Positions 20,026-26,922 of a DNA stretch of 64,000 bases are shown piece after piece. The position numbers and the translations under genes are program-made. This DNA is from Sphingomonas sp. A2-49 (lineage in GTDB: Bacteria > Pseudomonadota > Alphaproteobacteria > Sphingomonadales > Sphingomonadaceae), in contig NZ_JAJLPA010000013.1 in assembly GCF_025548555.1 (NCBI RefSeq), forward strand, positions 25,317 through 89,316. Direction: 5' to 3'. Below the pieces are notes generated by a model. It was given only the letters and a program-made list of their open reading frames with translations, did not search any database and was not told the origin of the DNA. Positions within the stretch are counted from its first letter, which is position 1; every line of letters starts with the position of its first letter.

Positions 20026-20067
20026 GCACGGCCGGACGCCCTCGTTTACGGGAAAAGGGGTTTACAG

Positions 20068-21300
20068 ATGCGGTTCAGGACCATTCTCTGCTGCGGCGCA
20101 GCATTGCTCACGACGCTTGCCGCGCCCGCCGGCGCCGTGACGATCAACCTCATCGATATGGGCGGCGTCACCGGCTCGAAGGCGCAACAGGGCTTCAACA
20201 TCGCCGCTGCCTATTGGAGCTCGATCCTCACCAACACCGCGACGATCAACCTGCGGGTCGGATTCTCGGCGCTGCCGACGGGCGTCATCGGTTCGACGGG
20301 CAGCACGCGCGCCGACTATAGCGTCGCGGGTTGGGAAACGCGCGTCAACGCGACCAAGAGCTCGTCCGCGATCGATGCCAACATCGTCCTGCCGACCCTG
20401 AGCAACGGCGGCGCGAGCTTCATCACCAACGGCGTCACCATGGGCTCCGACGGCTTCATCGACGACGACACGACCAAGCTCGCGTTCGACAATGCGTCGA
20501 CCACCAGCAGCAAGACGCTGTACCTCAATTCGTCGGTCATCAAGGCGATCGGCGGCACCGCAGCGGGCGTCAACAGCAACTCGGTCGACGGCACCGTCCA
20601 GTTCAGCAGCACCTTCGGGTTCGACTTCGACCCGACCGACGGCATCTCGGCCAACACATTCGACTTCATCGGCGTCGCCATCCACGAGATCGGCCATGCG
20701 CTCGGCTTCGTCTCGGGCGTGGACTTCCTCGACGTCTATGGCCTCGGCAACACCGCCAATCCGAACGCGGGTACGCTGAACTACAGCCTGAACGACACGT
20801 CGATCTACAGCGCGCTGGACATGTTCCGCTACAGCTCGGACCCGACGAACGTCGTCCTCGGTGCGGGCGGCGTGCTCGACCTGTCGGCCGGCAAGGTCAG
20901 CGGCGACAAGTATTTCTCGATCGACGGCGGCAAGACCGCGCTGTTCGGGAACACCTTCTCGACCGGTCGCTACAACGGCGACGGCCAGCAGGCATCGCAC
21001 TGGAAGGACACCGCGGGCTGCGCCATCGGCAACGGGATCATGGATCCGACCTTCTGCTTCGGCCAGACCGGCTATGTGACGGGCCTCGACCTCGCCGCCT
21101 ATGACGCGATGGGCTACAACCTCAGCACCAATGCGCTGACCTACGGCACCGTGTCGACCGGAGCGATCTACCGCCAGTTCGCCGCCGCCACCGCGGTGCC
21201 GGAGCCGGCAGCCTGGTTCATGATGATCGGCGGCTTCGCGCTCGCCGGCGGCCTGATGCGTCGCCGGATCGGCAAGGTCACCTACGCCAAGACCGCCTGA
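20068..21300 (+). CDS. Secreted NF038122-type metalloprotease with PEP-CTERM sorting signal
   Basis: A 410-residue extracellular protein with signal peptide 1-23. The body is rich in Asn/Ser/Thr/Gly, consistent with secretion. The zinc motif is HEIGH at residues 206-210, followed by ALGFVSG. The third position of the usual HExxHxxGxxH is Ser216, so another residue must complete the site. The C-terminus has a VPEPAAW sorting motif (PEPxxWA type), then a hydrophobic helix and an RRR stop. This targets it to the exosortase-dependent surface pathway; no exosortase gene is in the window. CtrA-like boxes precede it and a GC-rich hairpin follows the stop. Confidence 0.85.
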   Translation: MRFRTILCCGAALLTTLAAPAGAVTINLIDMGGVTGSKAQQGFNIAAAYWSSILTNTATINLRVGFSALPTGVIGSTGSTRADYSVAGWETRVNATKSSSAIDANIVLPTLSNGGASFITNGVTMGSDGFIDDDTTKLAFDNASTTSSKTLYLNSSVIKAIGGTAAGVNSNSVDGTVQFSSTFGFDFDPTDGISANTFDFIGVAIHEIGHALGFVSGVDFLDVYGLGNTANPNAGTLNYSLNDTSIYSALDMFRYSSDPTNVVLGAGGVLDLSAGKVSGDKYFSIDGGKTALFGNTFSTGRYNGDGQQASHWKDTAGCAIGNGIMDPTFCFGQTGYVTGLDLAAYDAMGYNLSTNALTYGTVSTGAIYRQFAAATAVPEPAAWFMMIGGFALAGGLMRRRIGKVTYAKTA

Positions 21301-21312
21301 CGCATGCGCGCG

Positions 21313-21346
21313 CCACGCCGCCGGTCCTTCGGGATCGGCGGCGTGG
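21313..21346 (+). terminator. Perfect 11-bp hairpin after metalloprotease gene
   Basis: CCACGCCGCCG (21313-21323) pairs with CGGCGGCGTGG (21336-21346) across a 12-nt loop containing TTCG. It begins 12 nt after the stop and is followed by TTCG with no U-tract. Likely transcription terminator of the metalloprotease mRNA. Confidence 0.5.
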
Positions 21347-21566
21347 TTCGAGCGGACGCCGGGGGCGATGCGCTGAGGATCGATCCACGCGGTCTGGGCC
21401 ACTCCGATAGCGTGCCCGGCGGAGGCTGAGGCTCGGTTGGAACGTCGCGGCGCTCCTCATGATCGGACCCTGGTCTTCGCCGGAGAGGCGCTTCGGTCCG
21501 TACGAGCCAGACCCCAAGTTGCCGAACCGGCCGCGCGTGTCCGCAAAGCCTTTTTTGCCGACCACC

Positions 21567-21643
21567 CGTCATTGCGAGCGCAGCGAAGCAATCCAGGGCG
21601 TCCTGATCCGGCCCTGGATTGCTTCGCTACGCTCGCAATGACG
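21567..21643. repeat. Large imperfect inverted repeat (REP-like element)
   Basis: Arms 21567-21599 and 21611-21643 are 33 nt each with one mismatch (C versus T at the 15th base), separated by 11 nt. Each arm begins CGTCATTGCGAGCG and ends at CCAGGGC, a sequence class widespread as dispersed palindromes in proteobacteria. There is no transposase nearby, so it is probably a small non-autonomous element or REP-type repeat. Confidence 0.85.
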
Positions 21644-21686
21644 AAGCGGGGCTCAAGCAGAAGATCGACCAGAAGAGGCGGGTAAA

Positions 21687-21709
21687 GCTTCGCTACGCCC
21701 GCAATGACG
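21687..21709. repeat. Half copy of the inverted repeat
   Basis: GCTTCGCTACGCCCGCAATG followed by ACG matches the right arm of the 21567-21643 element with one change (C for T in the GCTCGC part). It lacks the CCCTGGATT end. It is a decayed or truncated copy in the same intergenic region. Confidence 0.6.
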
Positions 21710-21800
21710 GGGTGGGCCAGAAGGCTTTACCCATCAGCGGGCATTGATCCCCCCAATGCTACCGGTCGCCGGCGGTTTCGTCGCCGTAACGGCGCGCGCC

Positions 21801-22148
21801 CTACCTCGCCAGGTCGCGCAGCCGCGCTTCCGACCGGCCCGCGCGTGCAACACAGGCGTTCATCGCGGTCGCCGCGGCGGCAGCCTTCATCTTGCGCTTC
21901 TGGCCGGCGATCGCCGCCTTCACGTCCGCCGGCGGACGCGCGTCGAGCCGCCCCATGAAATAGGCGCCGACCGATGCCCCGATCTGGCGTCCGCGCGGAT
22001 TGTCCGCACCCGACGCCATGGCGTTGCTGAGCAACACGCAGCGCACCTCGTCGTTGATCGTCTGTGCCTGCGCGGTGCCGGCAAAAGCCAGCGTCATCGC
22101 GGCCGTCAGCGCCCATGCGCCGAGCCGCGTCGTGTTCGTGCCGTTCAT
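21801..22148 (-). CDS. Small exported protein of unknown function
   Basis: 115 residues. Signal peptide about 1-29 (ends TLAFAGTAQAQ). The mature part starts TINDEVRCVLLSNAMASG, then has an amphipathic, Ala/Arg-rich stretch with two Cys (one in RCVLL and one in NACVARAG) that could form a disulfide. The ATG at 22146-22148 lies behind a CCGGGGGAGATACG site; an upstream in-frame Met would add residues before the signal peptide. I do not recognise a named domain. Similar short exported proteins occur in Sphingomonas, but the role is unknown. Confidence 0.72.
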   Translation of the reverse strand: MNGTNTTRLGAWALTAAMTLAFAGTAQAQTINDEVRCVLLSNAMASGADNPRGRQIGASVGAYFMGRLDARPPADVKAAIAGQKRKMKAAAAATAMNACVARAGRSEARLRDLAR

Positions 22149-22255
22149 GTCGTCGTATCTCCCCCGGAAACGCTCGCCACCCATCATCGTGGGCCTTGCG
22201 CCGGGCGATCAGTCTAGGCGCGTCCGGCGTCGATGCAATCGCCCGCGCCCGCCCG

Positions 22256-22678
22256 TCAGAGCGCCGAGGACTTGCGCCCGAAGCCGCCCCCCGCCGGGCG
22301 CCGCGCGACGAGCGGGTTCGCCTCGCGCTCCAGCAATGCCAGCGTCTCGAAGAACAGCGGGCGCAGCCGCACGACATGCTCCAGCGCCTCTTCGCAGGTA
22401 TCCTGCCGCTCGACGCAATCGCGCGCGATCTCCTCGATCGTCTCGGCCAGCGCGCCGAGCGGGTCGGCGCCGAACTGCCGCGCCTCGCCCTTCAGCGTAT
22501 GGGCGGGAATCACCATCGCCGCCGCGCTGCTGCCGCGCATCGCCTGTTCGATCGCCGCGACCGACTTAATGCCATCCTCGCGGAAATAGCCGAGGATGCG
22601 CACGAACCCGGCGCCGAGCTCGCTGCGCGCCTGCGCGAACGCTGCCCAATCCACCAACGTGCTGCCTTCGAACGACAC
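22256..22678 (-). CDS. Histidine phosphotransfer (Hpt) domain protein
   Basis: A 140-residue soluble protein made of one Hpt helical bundle. The phosphorylatable His lies in AHTLKGEARQFGA near residue 60, the Hpt signature. A C-terminal RRPAGGGFGRKSSAL tail is disordered-looking. Hpt proteins relay phosphate between a hybrid kinase and a response regulator. No kinase is adjacent, so it is an orphan. It lies 93 nt downstream of der on the same strand, suggesting co-transcription at most. Confidence 0.88.
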   Translation of the reverse strand: MSFEGSTLVDWAAFAQARSELGAGFVRILGYFREDGIKSVAAIEQAMRGSSAAAMVIPAHTLKGEARQFGADPLGALAETIEEIARDCVERQDTCEEALEHVVRLRPLFFETLALLEREANPLVARRPAGGGFGRKSSAL

Positions 22679-22771
22679 GGCCTTCTCCCTCGGCTGCGGG
22701 CGTCGGCCCGCTCAAGTTCCGCCACCGGTCCTAGAGCAAAGCGGTAAACACGACGTTGCCGAAGCGCAGCG

Positions 22772-24145
22772 TCAGTCCTTGGTGTCGAAAGGATTTTTTG
22801 GCGCACGAAAGGTCATCCGGACCGGAACGGCCCCGAAACCAAGTTCCTTGCGCATCGAATTCACCAGATACCGCTCGTAGCTTGCGGGCAGCTGGTCGAC
22901 GCGGGTGCCGAAGATCACGAAGCTGGGCGGGCGCGTCTTGACCTGGGTGACGTAGCGCATCTTGATGCGCTTGCCGCCGGGGGCGGGCGGCGGGTTCGCC
23001 TCGATCGCGCGTTCGAACCAGCGGTTCATCTCGCCGGTGCCGACGCGCTTCGACCACGCCTCGCGCGTGTCGAACGCCGCCTGGATCAGCTGGTCGATGC
23101 CCTTGCCGGTCGCCGCGGACACCGTCATCACGGTGACGCCCTTCACCTGGCTGAGTCCGTCCTCCAGCGCGCGCTTGACGCCGTTGAACAGCGACGAGGC
23201 GTTTTCGGCGACATCCCATTTGTTCAGCGCGATGACGAGCGCGCGGCCTTCCTCCAGCACCTTGTCGGCGATGCGCAGGTCCTGCGCCTCCAGCCCCAGC
23301 GTCGCATCGAGCAGCAGCACCACGACCTCAGCGAAATCGACCGCGTGCAGCGCATCAGCGACCGACATCTTTTCCAGTTTGTCCTGGACCTTGGCGCGCT
23401 TGCGCATGCCCGCGGTGTCGATCAGCCGGACGGCACGCGGCTCGCCCTTCGGATCCTGCCACATCCAGTCCACCGCGATCGAATCGCGCGTGATCCCGGC
23501 CTCGGGACCGGTAATCATCCGGTCCTCGCCGAGCATGCGGTTGATGAGCGTCGACTTGCCCGCGTTCGGCCGGCCGACGATCGCGAGCTTCAGCGGCGCG
23601 TCGGGACGATCGTCGTCCTCCTCCTCCGGCATGGCGGCCATCGCGCGTTCGAGGTGGGGCAGCAGCGCCTCGAACAGGTCGCCCATGCCCTCGCCGTGTT
23701 CGGCGGACAGCTGGACCGGATCGCCGAAACCGAGCGCGAGCGATTCGAGGATGCCCTGTTCGCCGGCCCTCCCCTCCGCCTTGTTCGCGGCGAGGATCAC
23801 CGGCGTCGACGACGAACGCAGCCAGCGCGCGATCTCCTCGTCGAGGGGGACGATGCCGGCGCGCGCGTCGAACAGGAACAGCGCGACGTCGGCCTGGCCG
23901 ATCGCCGCCTCGGTCTGCATCCGCATCCGGCCGGGCAGCGTCTGCGCGTCGTGATCCTCGTAGCCCGCGGTGTCGATGACGCGGAAGTCGAGGCCGATCA
24001 GATGCGCGTCGCCCTCGCGCCGGTCGCGCGTGACGCCCGGCCGGTCGTCGACCAGCGCGAGCTTCTTGCCGACGAGGCGGTTGAAGAGCGTCGACTTGCC
24101 GACGTTGGGACGGCCGACGATCGCGACGATGGGGAGACGGGACAT
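22772..24145 (-). CDS. der: Ribosome biogenesis GTPase Der (EngA)
   Basis: A tandem-GTPase protein needed for 50S subunit maturation. 457 residues: the first G domain is about 4-165 with GRPNVGKST at 10-18, DTAGYED and NKAE. The second is about 185-350 with GRPNAGKST, DTAGMRKRAKV and NKWD. A KH-like domain occupies about 355-445. The ATG at 24143-24145 gives MSRLPIVAIVGRPNVGKST. It is single-copy and usually essential. In many relatives der follows bamB; here it is about 7.6 kb from bamB. Confidence 0.97.
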   Translation of the reverse strand: MSRLPIVAIVGRPNVGKSTLFNRLVGKKLALVDDRPGVTRDRREGDAHLIGLDFRVIDTAGYEDHDAQTLPGRMRMQTEAAIGQADVALFLFDARAGIVPLDEEIARWLRSSSTPVILAANKAEGRAGEQGILESLALGFGDPVQLSAEHGEGMGDLFEALLPHLERAMAAMPEEEDDDRPDAPLKLAIVGRPNAGKSTLINRMLGEDRMITGPEAGITRDSIAVDWMWQDPKGEPRAVRLIDTAGMRKRAKVQDKLEKMSVADALHAVDFAEVVVLLLDATLGLEAQDLRIADKVLEEGRALVIALNKWDVAENASSLFNGVKRALEDGLSQVKGVTVMTVSAATGKGIDQLIQAAFDTREAWSKRVGTGEMNRWFERAIEANPPPAPGGKRIKMRYVTQVKTRPPSFVIFGTRVDQLPASYERYLVNSMRKELGFGAVPVRMTFRAPKNPFDTKD

Positions 24146-24227
24146 GCGAACGCCTTAGAAGAGGCGGGCCGATAAGGGAACCGGTGGTTGGGCGACGTGC
24201 GCGGCGTCCACCCTTCGCACCGGCGGG

Positions 24228-24932
24228 TCAGGCCGCGAGGCGCGTCCGCCAGCGCTCGGCATGCGCGAACGCGGGCGCATCGTCGACGTCGAGCCAGTCG
24301 AGATCGCTGCAATCGACGATCCGCGCGCTGCCCTCCGCCGCGAGGATGCGGACGCCCTCGGTCAGCGACGGGCTGTCGAGCGTCGCCAGCGCGGTGAAGA
24401 AGCGCGGCGATACCGCGAACACGCCGGTGTCGTAGCAATCGTGCGGTTCCAGCCCCTTGCCGATCGCGACGATCGCATCGCCGCGCGTCGCGACGCAGGT
24501 GACGTCGAGCGGATCGACCCAGGCATGGCCGAGCCGCCGGTCGATGCCGAGCCGCAGCCCGGCGCCCGCCCCGGCGGTCGCCATCCGCCGGTAATGTTCG
24601 GGGTGGACGAGGTGATCGCACATCGCGAGCACCGCGCCGCCCTCGCCCACCAGCGCCGCCGCCGCCAGCGCGGACACGCCGTTGGGCTGAAGATGGTCGG
24701 TCATCACCGTCAGCACGTCGAGCGGCCACGCGCGGCTCGCCAGATGCGCCGTGATCGCGTCCGCGCCATAGCCGAGCGACACGATCGCACGGGTCAGCCC
24801 CGCCGCGGCCATGCCGTCGAGCGCATGGTCGATGAGCGCACGTCCCGCCACCCGGCAGAGCGGCTTGTACGGCGTCACCGAACGGAGCCGGCTGCCCTGT
24901 CCGGCGGCGAGCAGCAGGCCCGTGTCGATCAT
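24228..24932 (-). CDS. Nucleotidyltransferase, probable inositol-1-phosphate cytidylyltransferase
   Basis: A 234-residue sugar-phosphate nucleotidyltransferase. The N-terminal signature LLAAGQGSRLRSVTPYKPLC (about 7-26) is the NTP-binding loop plus catalytic Lys, in the same form as the IPCT domain of inositol-phosphate enzymes. It is the last gene of a three-gene unit; its start overlaps the ino1 stop by one base (TGATG). With Ino1 and a CDP-alcohol phosphotransferase next door, the best guess is CTP plus inositol-1-phosphate to CDP-inositol. The nucleotide and sugar are inferred from context, not from specific residues. Confidence 0.75.
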   Translation of the reverse strand: MIDTGLLLAAGQGSRLRSVTPYKPLCRVAGRALIDHALDGMAAAGLTRAIVSLGYGADAITAHLASRAWPLDVLTVMTDHLQPNGVSALAAAALVGEGGAVLAMCDHLVHPEHYRRMATAGAGAGLRLGIDRRLGHAWVDPLDVTCVATRGDAIVAIGKGLEPHDCYDTGVFAVSPRFFTALATLDSPSLTEGVRILAAEGSARIVDCSDLDWLDVDDAPAFAHAERWRTRLAA

Positions 24933-26023
24933 CAGGCGGCCTTGATGAAGTCCTCGACCGCGATCTGCGCGAGGTCGTCGGTCATCTGCGTACGCGGATG
25001 CTTGCAGAAATAGGCCGAGGCGGGATCGATCACGCCGGCGATGCCGCGGTCCTTGGCGATCGCGGCGCAGCGGATCATGTCGATCGCGACGCCGGCGCTG
25101 TTGGGCGAATCCTCGACCGACAGGCGCAGCTCGAGGTTCATCGGCACGCCGCCGAACAGCTGGCCTTCCATGCGCAGGAAGCAGACCTTGTTGTCGTTCT
25201 GCCAGGGCACATAGTCCGACGGACCGATGTGGACGTTGTCGTCGTCCATACGCTCGGCCGCGACCGACTGGACCGCCTCGGTCTTCGAGATCTTCTTCGA
25301 TTCGAGGCGGCGGTGGTTCGACATGTTGAGGAAGTCGGTGTTGCCGCCGGTGTTGAGCTGGTAGGTGCGGTCCAGCTTGACGCCGCGCTTGGCGAACAGG
25401 TCGGTCAGCACGCGGTGAACGATCGTCGCGCCGAGCTGCGCCTTGATGTCGTCGCCGATGATCGCCACGCCGGCATCCTCGAACCGCTTCGCCCATTCGG
25501 GGTTCGACGCGATGAAGACGGGGATGTTGTTGACGAAGGCGACACCGGCTTCCAGCGCGCATTCGGCGTAGAATTCGGTCGCTTCCTGGCTGCCGACCGG
25601 CAGGTAGTTCATCAGCACGTCGGTGCCGCTCGCCTTCAGCTCGGCGACGATCTCCGCCTTCGACGCCTGCGTGTCGTTGGCGACGATGAAGGTGCGGTCG
25701 TCCTTATAGTCCGACATGTGCTCGGCGACGCCGTCCAGCACCGCGCCCATCTTCACGATCGTGCCGGTCGCGGGCAGGTTGGCGGCGAACACCGCGGTGC
25801 AATTGGGCTTGGCGAACACCGCCTCGGCGACGTCCTTGCCGACCTTGCGCGCGTCCACGTCCCAGGCGGCGACGACCTTGATGTCCGACGGCTTATAGCC
25901 GCCCAGTTCCCAGTGCATCAGGCCGACGAGATCGTTGGCGCCCTCGCGGTAATGCTCCAGCCCCTGGACGAGCGAGCTCGCGCAGTTGCCGATGCCGACG
26001 ATGGCGATGTTGATGCTCTTCAT
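24932..26023 (-). CDS. ino1: Inositol-3-phosphate synthase
   Basis: Converts glucose-6-phosphate to L-myo-inositol-1-phosphate using internally recycled NAD. 363 residues, the compact bacterial/archaeal size. The NAD-binding Rossmann motif is VGIGNCASSLVQGLEHY near 9-25. Further conserved parts are NDTQASKAEIVAELKASG, the NTGGNTDFLNM block and SDYVPWQ. Catalytic lysines sit in the segment SKKISKTEAV. The ATG at 26021-26023 overlaps the end of the upstream CDP-alcohol gene (ATGA). It supplies inositol phosphate for whatever product the neighbouring genes make. Confidence 0.93.
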   Translation of the reverse strand: MKSINIAIVGIGNCASSLVQGLEHYREGANDLVGLMHWELGGYKPSDIKVVAAWDVDARKVGKDVAEAVFAKPNCTAVFAANLPATGTIVKMGAVLDGVAEHMSDYKDDRTFIVANDTQASKAEIVAELKASGTDVLMNYLPVGSQEATEFYAECALEAGVAFVNNIPVFIASNPEWAKRFEDAGVAIIGDDIKAQLGATIVHRVLTDLFAKRGVKLDRTYQLNTGGNTDFLNMSNHRRLESKKISKTEAVQSVAAERMDDDNVHIGPSDYVPWQNDNKVCFLRMEGQLFGGVPMNLELRLSVEDSPNSAGVAIDMIRCAAIAKDRGIAGVIDPASAYFCKHPRTQMTDDLAQIAVEDFIKAA

Positions 26024-26880
26024 GAATGACCCTGTTCGCTTGGATAAAGAATGGAATGCGGCGCGAGGCCGTGAACGAAGCGGCGCTCGACGCGCCGATG
26101 GGCATAGAGACCGACCGCGACGATCGCGGTGAGCGGCACGATCTCGAACCACCAGAAGATGCGTGGGTTGCCCGCGAGGCAGGCGATGCAGATCGCCCAG
26201 ACGCGCACGTTGGCGGTCAGCAGCGATTGCAACCGCATCACCGGCACCGCGGCGGCGGCATAGGCGGCGGCGAAGCCGTCCCGGTCCTCCGCCGCGCCGA
26301 AGCGGCGCTCGAACGGCATCGAGATGCGATCGACGCTGCCCGCGACGCTGTCGTACAGGCGTACCAGGATCATGCCCGTCGGCGTGGGCACCGCCGTCAG
26401 CGCCACCCCGCGGGCACGGCGATGGAAGCGCGCGCGCTCGCCCTCGTACAGGCTCGATTGCACCGCGTGACAGGCGGCCGCGGCGATCGCCAGCACCCAG
26501 CCCTCGGTCGTGCCGACCGTCCAGGCCAGCGCGACGTAGATCAAGGCGAAGACACCGTGGTCGCACAATCCGTCGAGCGTCCGTCCGAGCGCGCTCGCCG
26601 TCCGGGTCGCGCGCGCGATCATGCCGTCGAGGCCGTCCGCGACCAGCCATGCGACGGAAAAGACCAGGCCGACCAGCGCCATCGCGGGGTGATGCCAGTC
26701 GGCATAGGCAAGCGCGGCGACGGTGCCGCAGCCGAGCCCGATCACCGACACCGCATTCGCCGATACGCCCGCCTTGAGCGCATAAGGCAGCAAGGCGTGC
26801 GACGCGGGGTGAATCAGGTAGAGATTGGATGGGTCCTCGATCCGGCGATCGCGTGAGCCATCCCGGGGCGGCGGTGTCAT
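26020..26880 (-). CDS. CDP-alcohol phosphatidyltransferase family membrane enzyme
   Basis: A 286-residue membrane protein with six or so hydrophobic helices. The CDP-alcohol phosphotransferase motif is intact: DGLDGMIARATRTASALGRT (two Asp, Gly, Ala-Arg), then LDGLCDH with the last two Asp. It transfers a phospho-alcohol from a CDP carrier. With Ino1 and the nucleotidyltransferase downstream it is a candidate phosphatidylinositol-phosphate or inositol-phosphodiester synthase. Hydrophilic residues 1-20 precede the membrane part. Its promoter elements are so close (26890-26918) that the mRNA may be leaderless. Confidence 0.87.
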   Translation of the reverse strand: MTPPPRDGSRDRRIEDPSNLYLIHPASHALLPYALKAGVSANAVSVIGLGCGTVAALAYADWHHPAMALVGLVFSVAWLVADGLDGMIARATRTASALGRTLDGLCDHGVFALIYVALAWTVGTTEGWVLAIAAAACHAVQSSLYEGERARFHRRARGVALTAVPTPTGMILVRLYDSVAGSVDRISMPFERRFGAAEDRDGFAAAYAAAAVPVMRLQSLLTANVRVWAICIACLAGNPRIFWWFEIVPLTAIVAVGLYAHRRVERRFVHGLAPHSILYPSEQGHS

Positions 26881-26889
26881 CAGGCGTTC

Positions 26890-26918
26890 ATAATGCGCCC
26901 CTAATGACGCAAACGCAA
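26890..26918 (-). promoter_or_regulatory. Sigma-70-like promoter for the inositol cluster
   Basis: On the minus strand TTGCGT (26913-26918) is followed after 17 nt by CATTAT (26890-26895). Expected transcription start is about 26883, within a few bases of the ATG at 26878-26880. This implies a very short or absent leader. It lies in the 42-nt gap after nadE. Confidence 0.45.
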
Positions 26919-26922
26919 TATT

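Larger units (their letters stand above)
21301..21800. other. Gene-free region containing hairpin and inverted repeats
   Basis: 500 nt between the metalloprotease and the next exported-protein gene. It contains the hairpin at 21313-21346, the 77-bp inverted repeat at 21567-21643 and a half copy near 21687. No open frame here has a plausible protein. It may be intergenic DNA enlarged by the repeat elements. Confidence 0.7.

Noticed and set aside
21567..21643. Possible CRISPR repeat or tRNA-like fold
   Set aside because: There is one inverted pair and a half copy, not an array with spacers. No cas genes are present.
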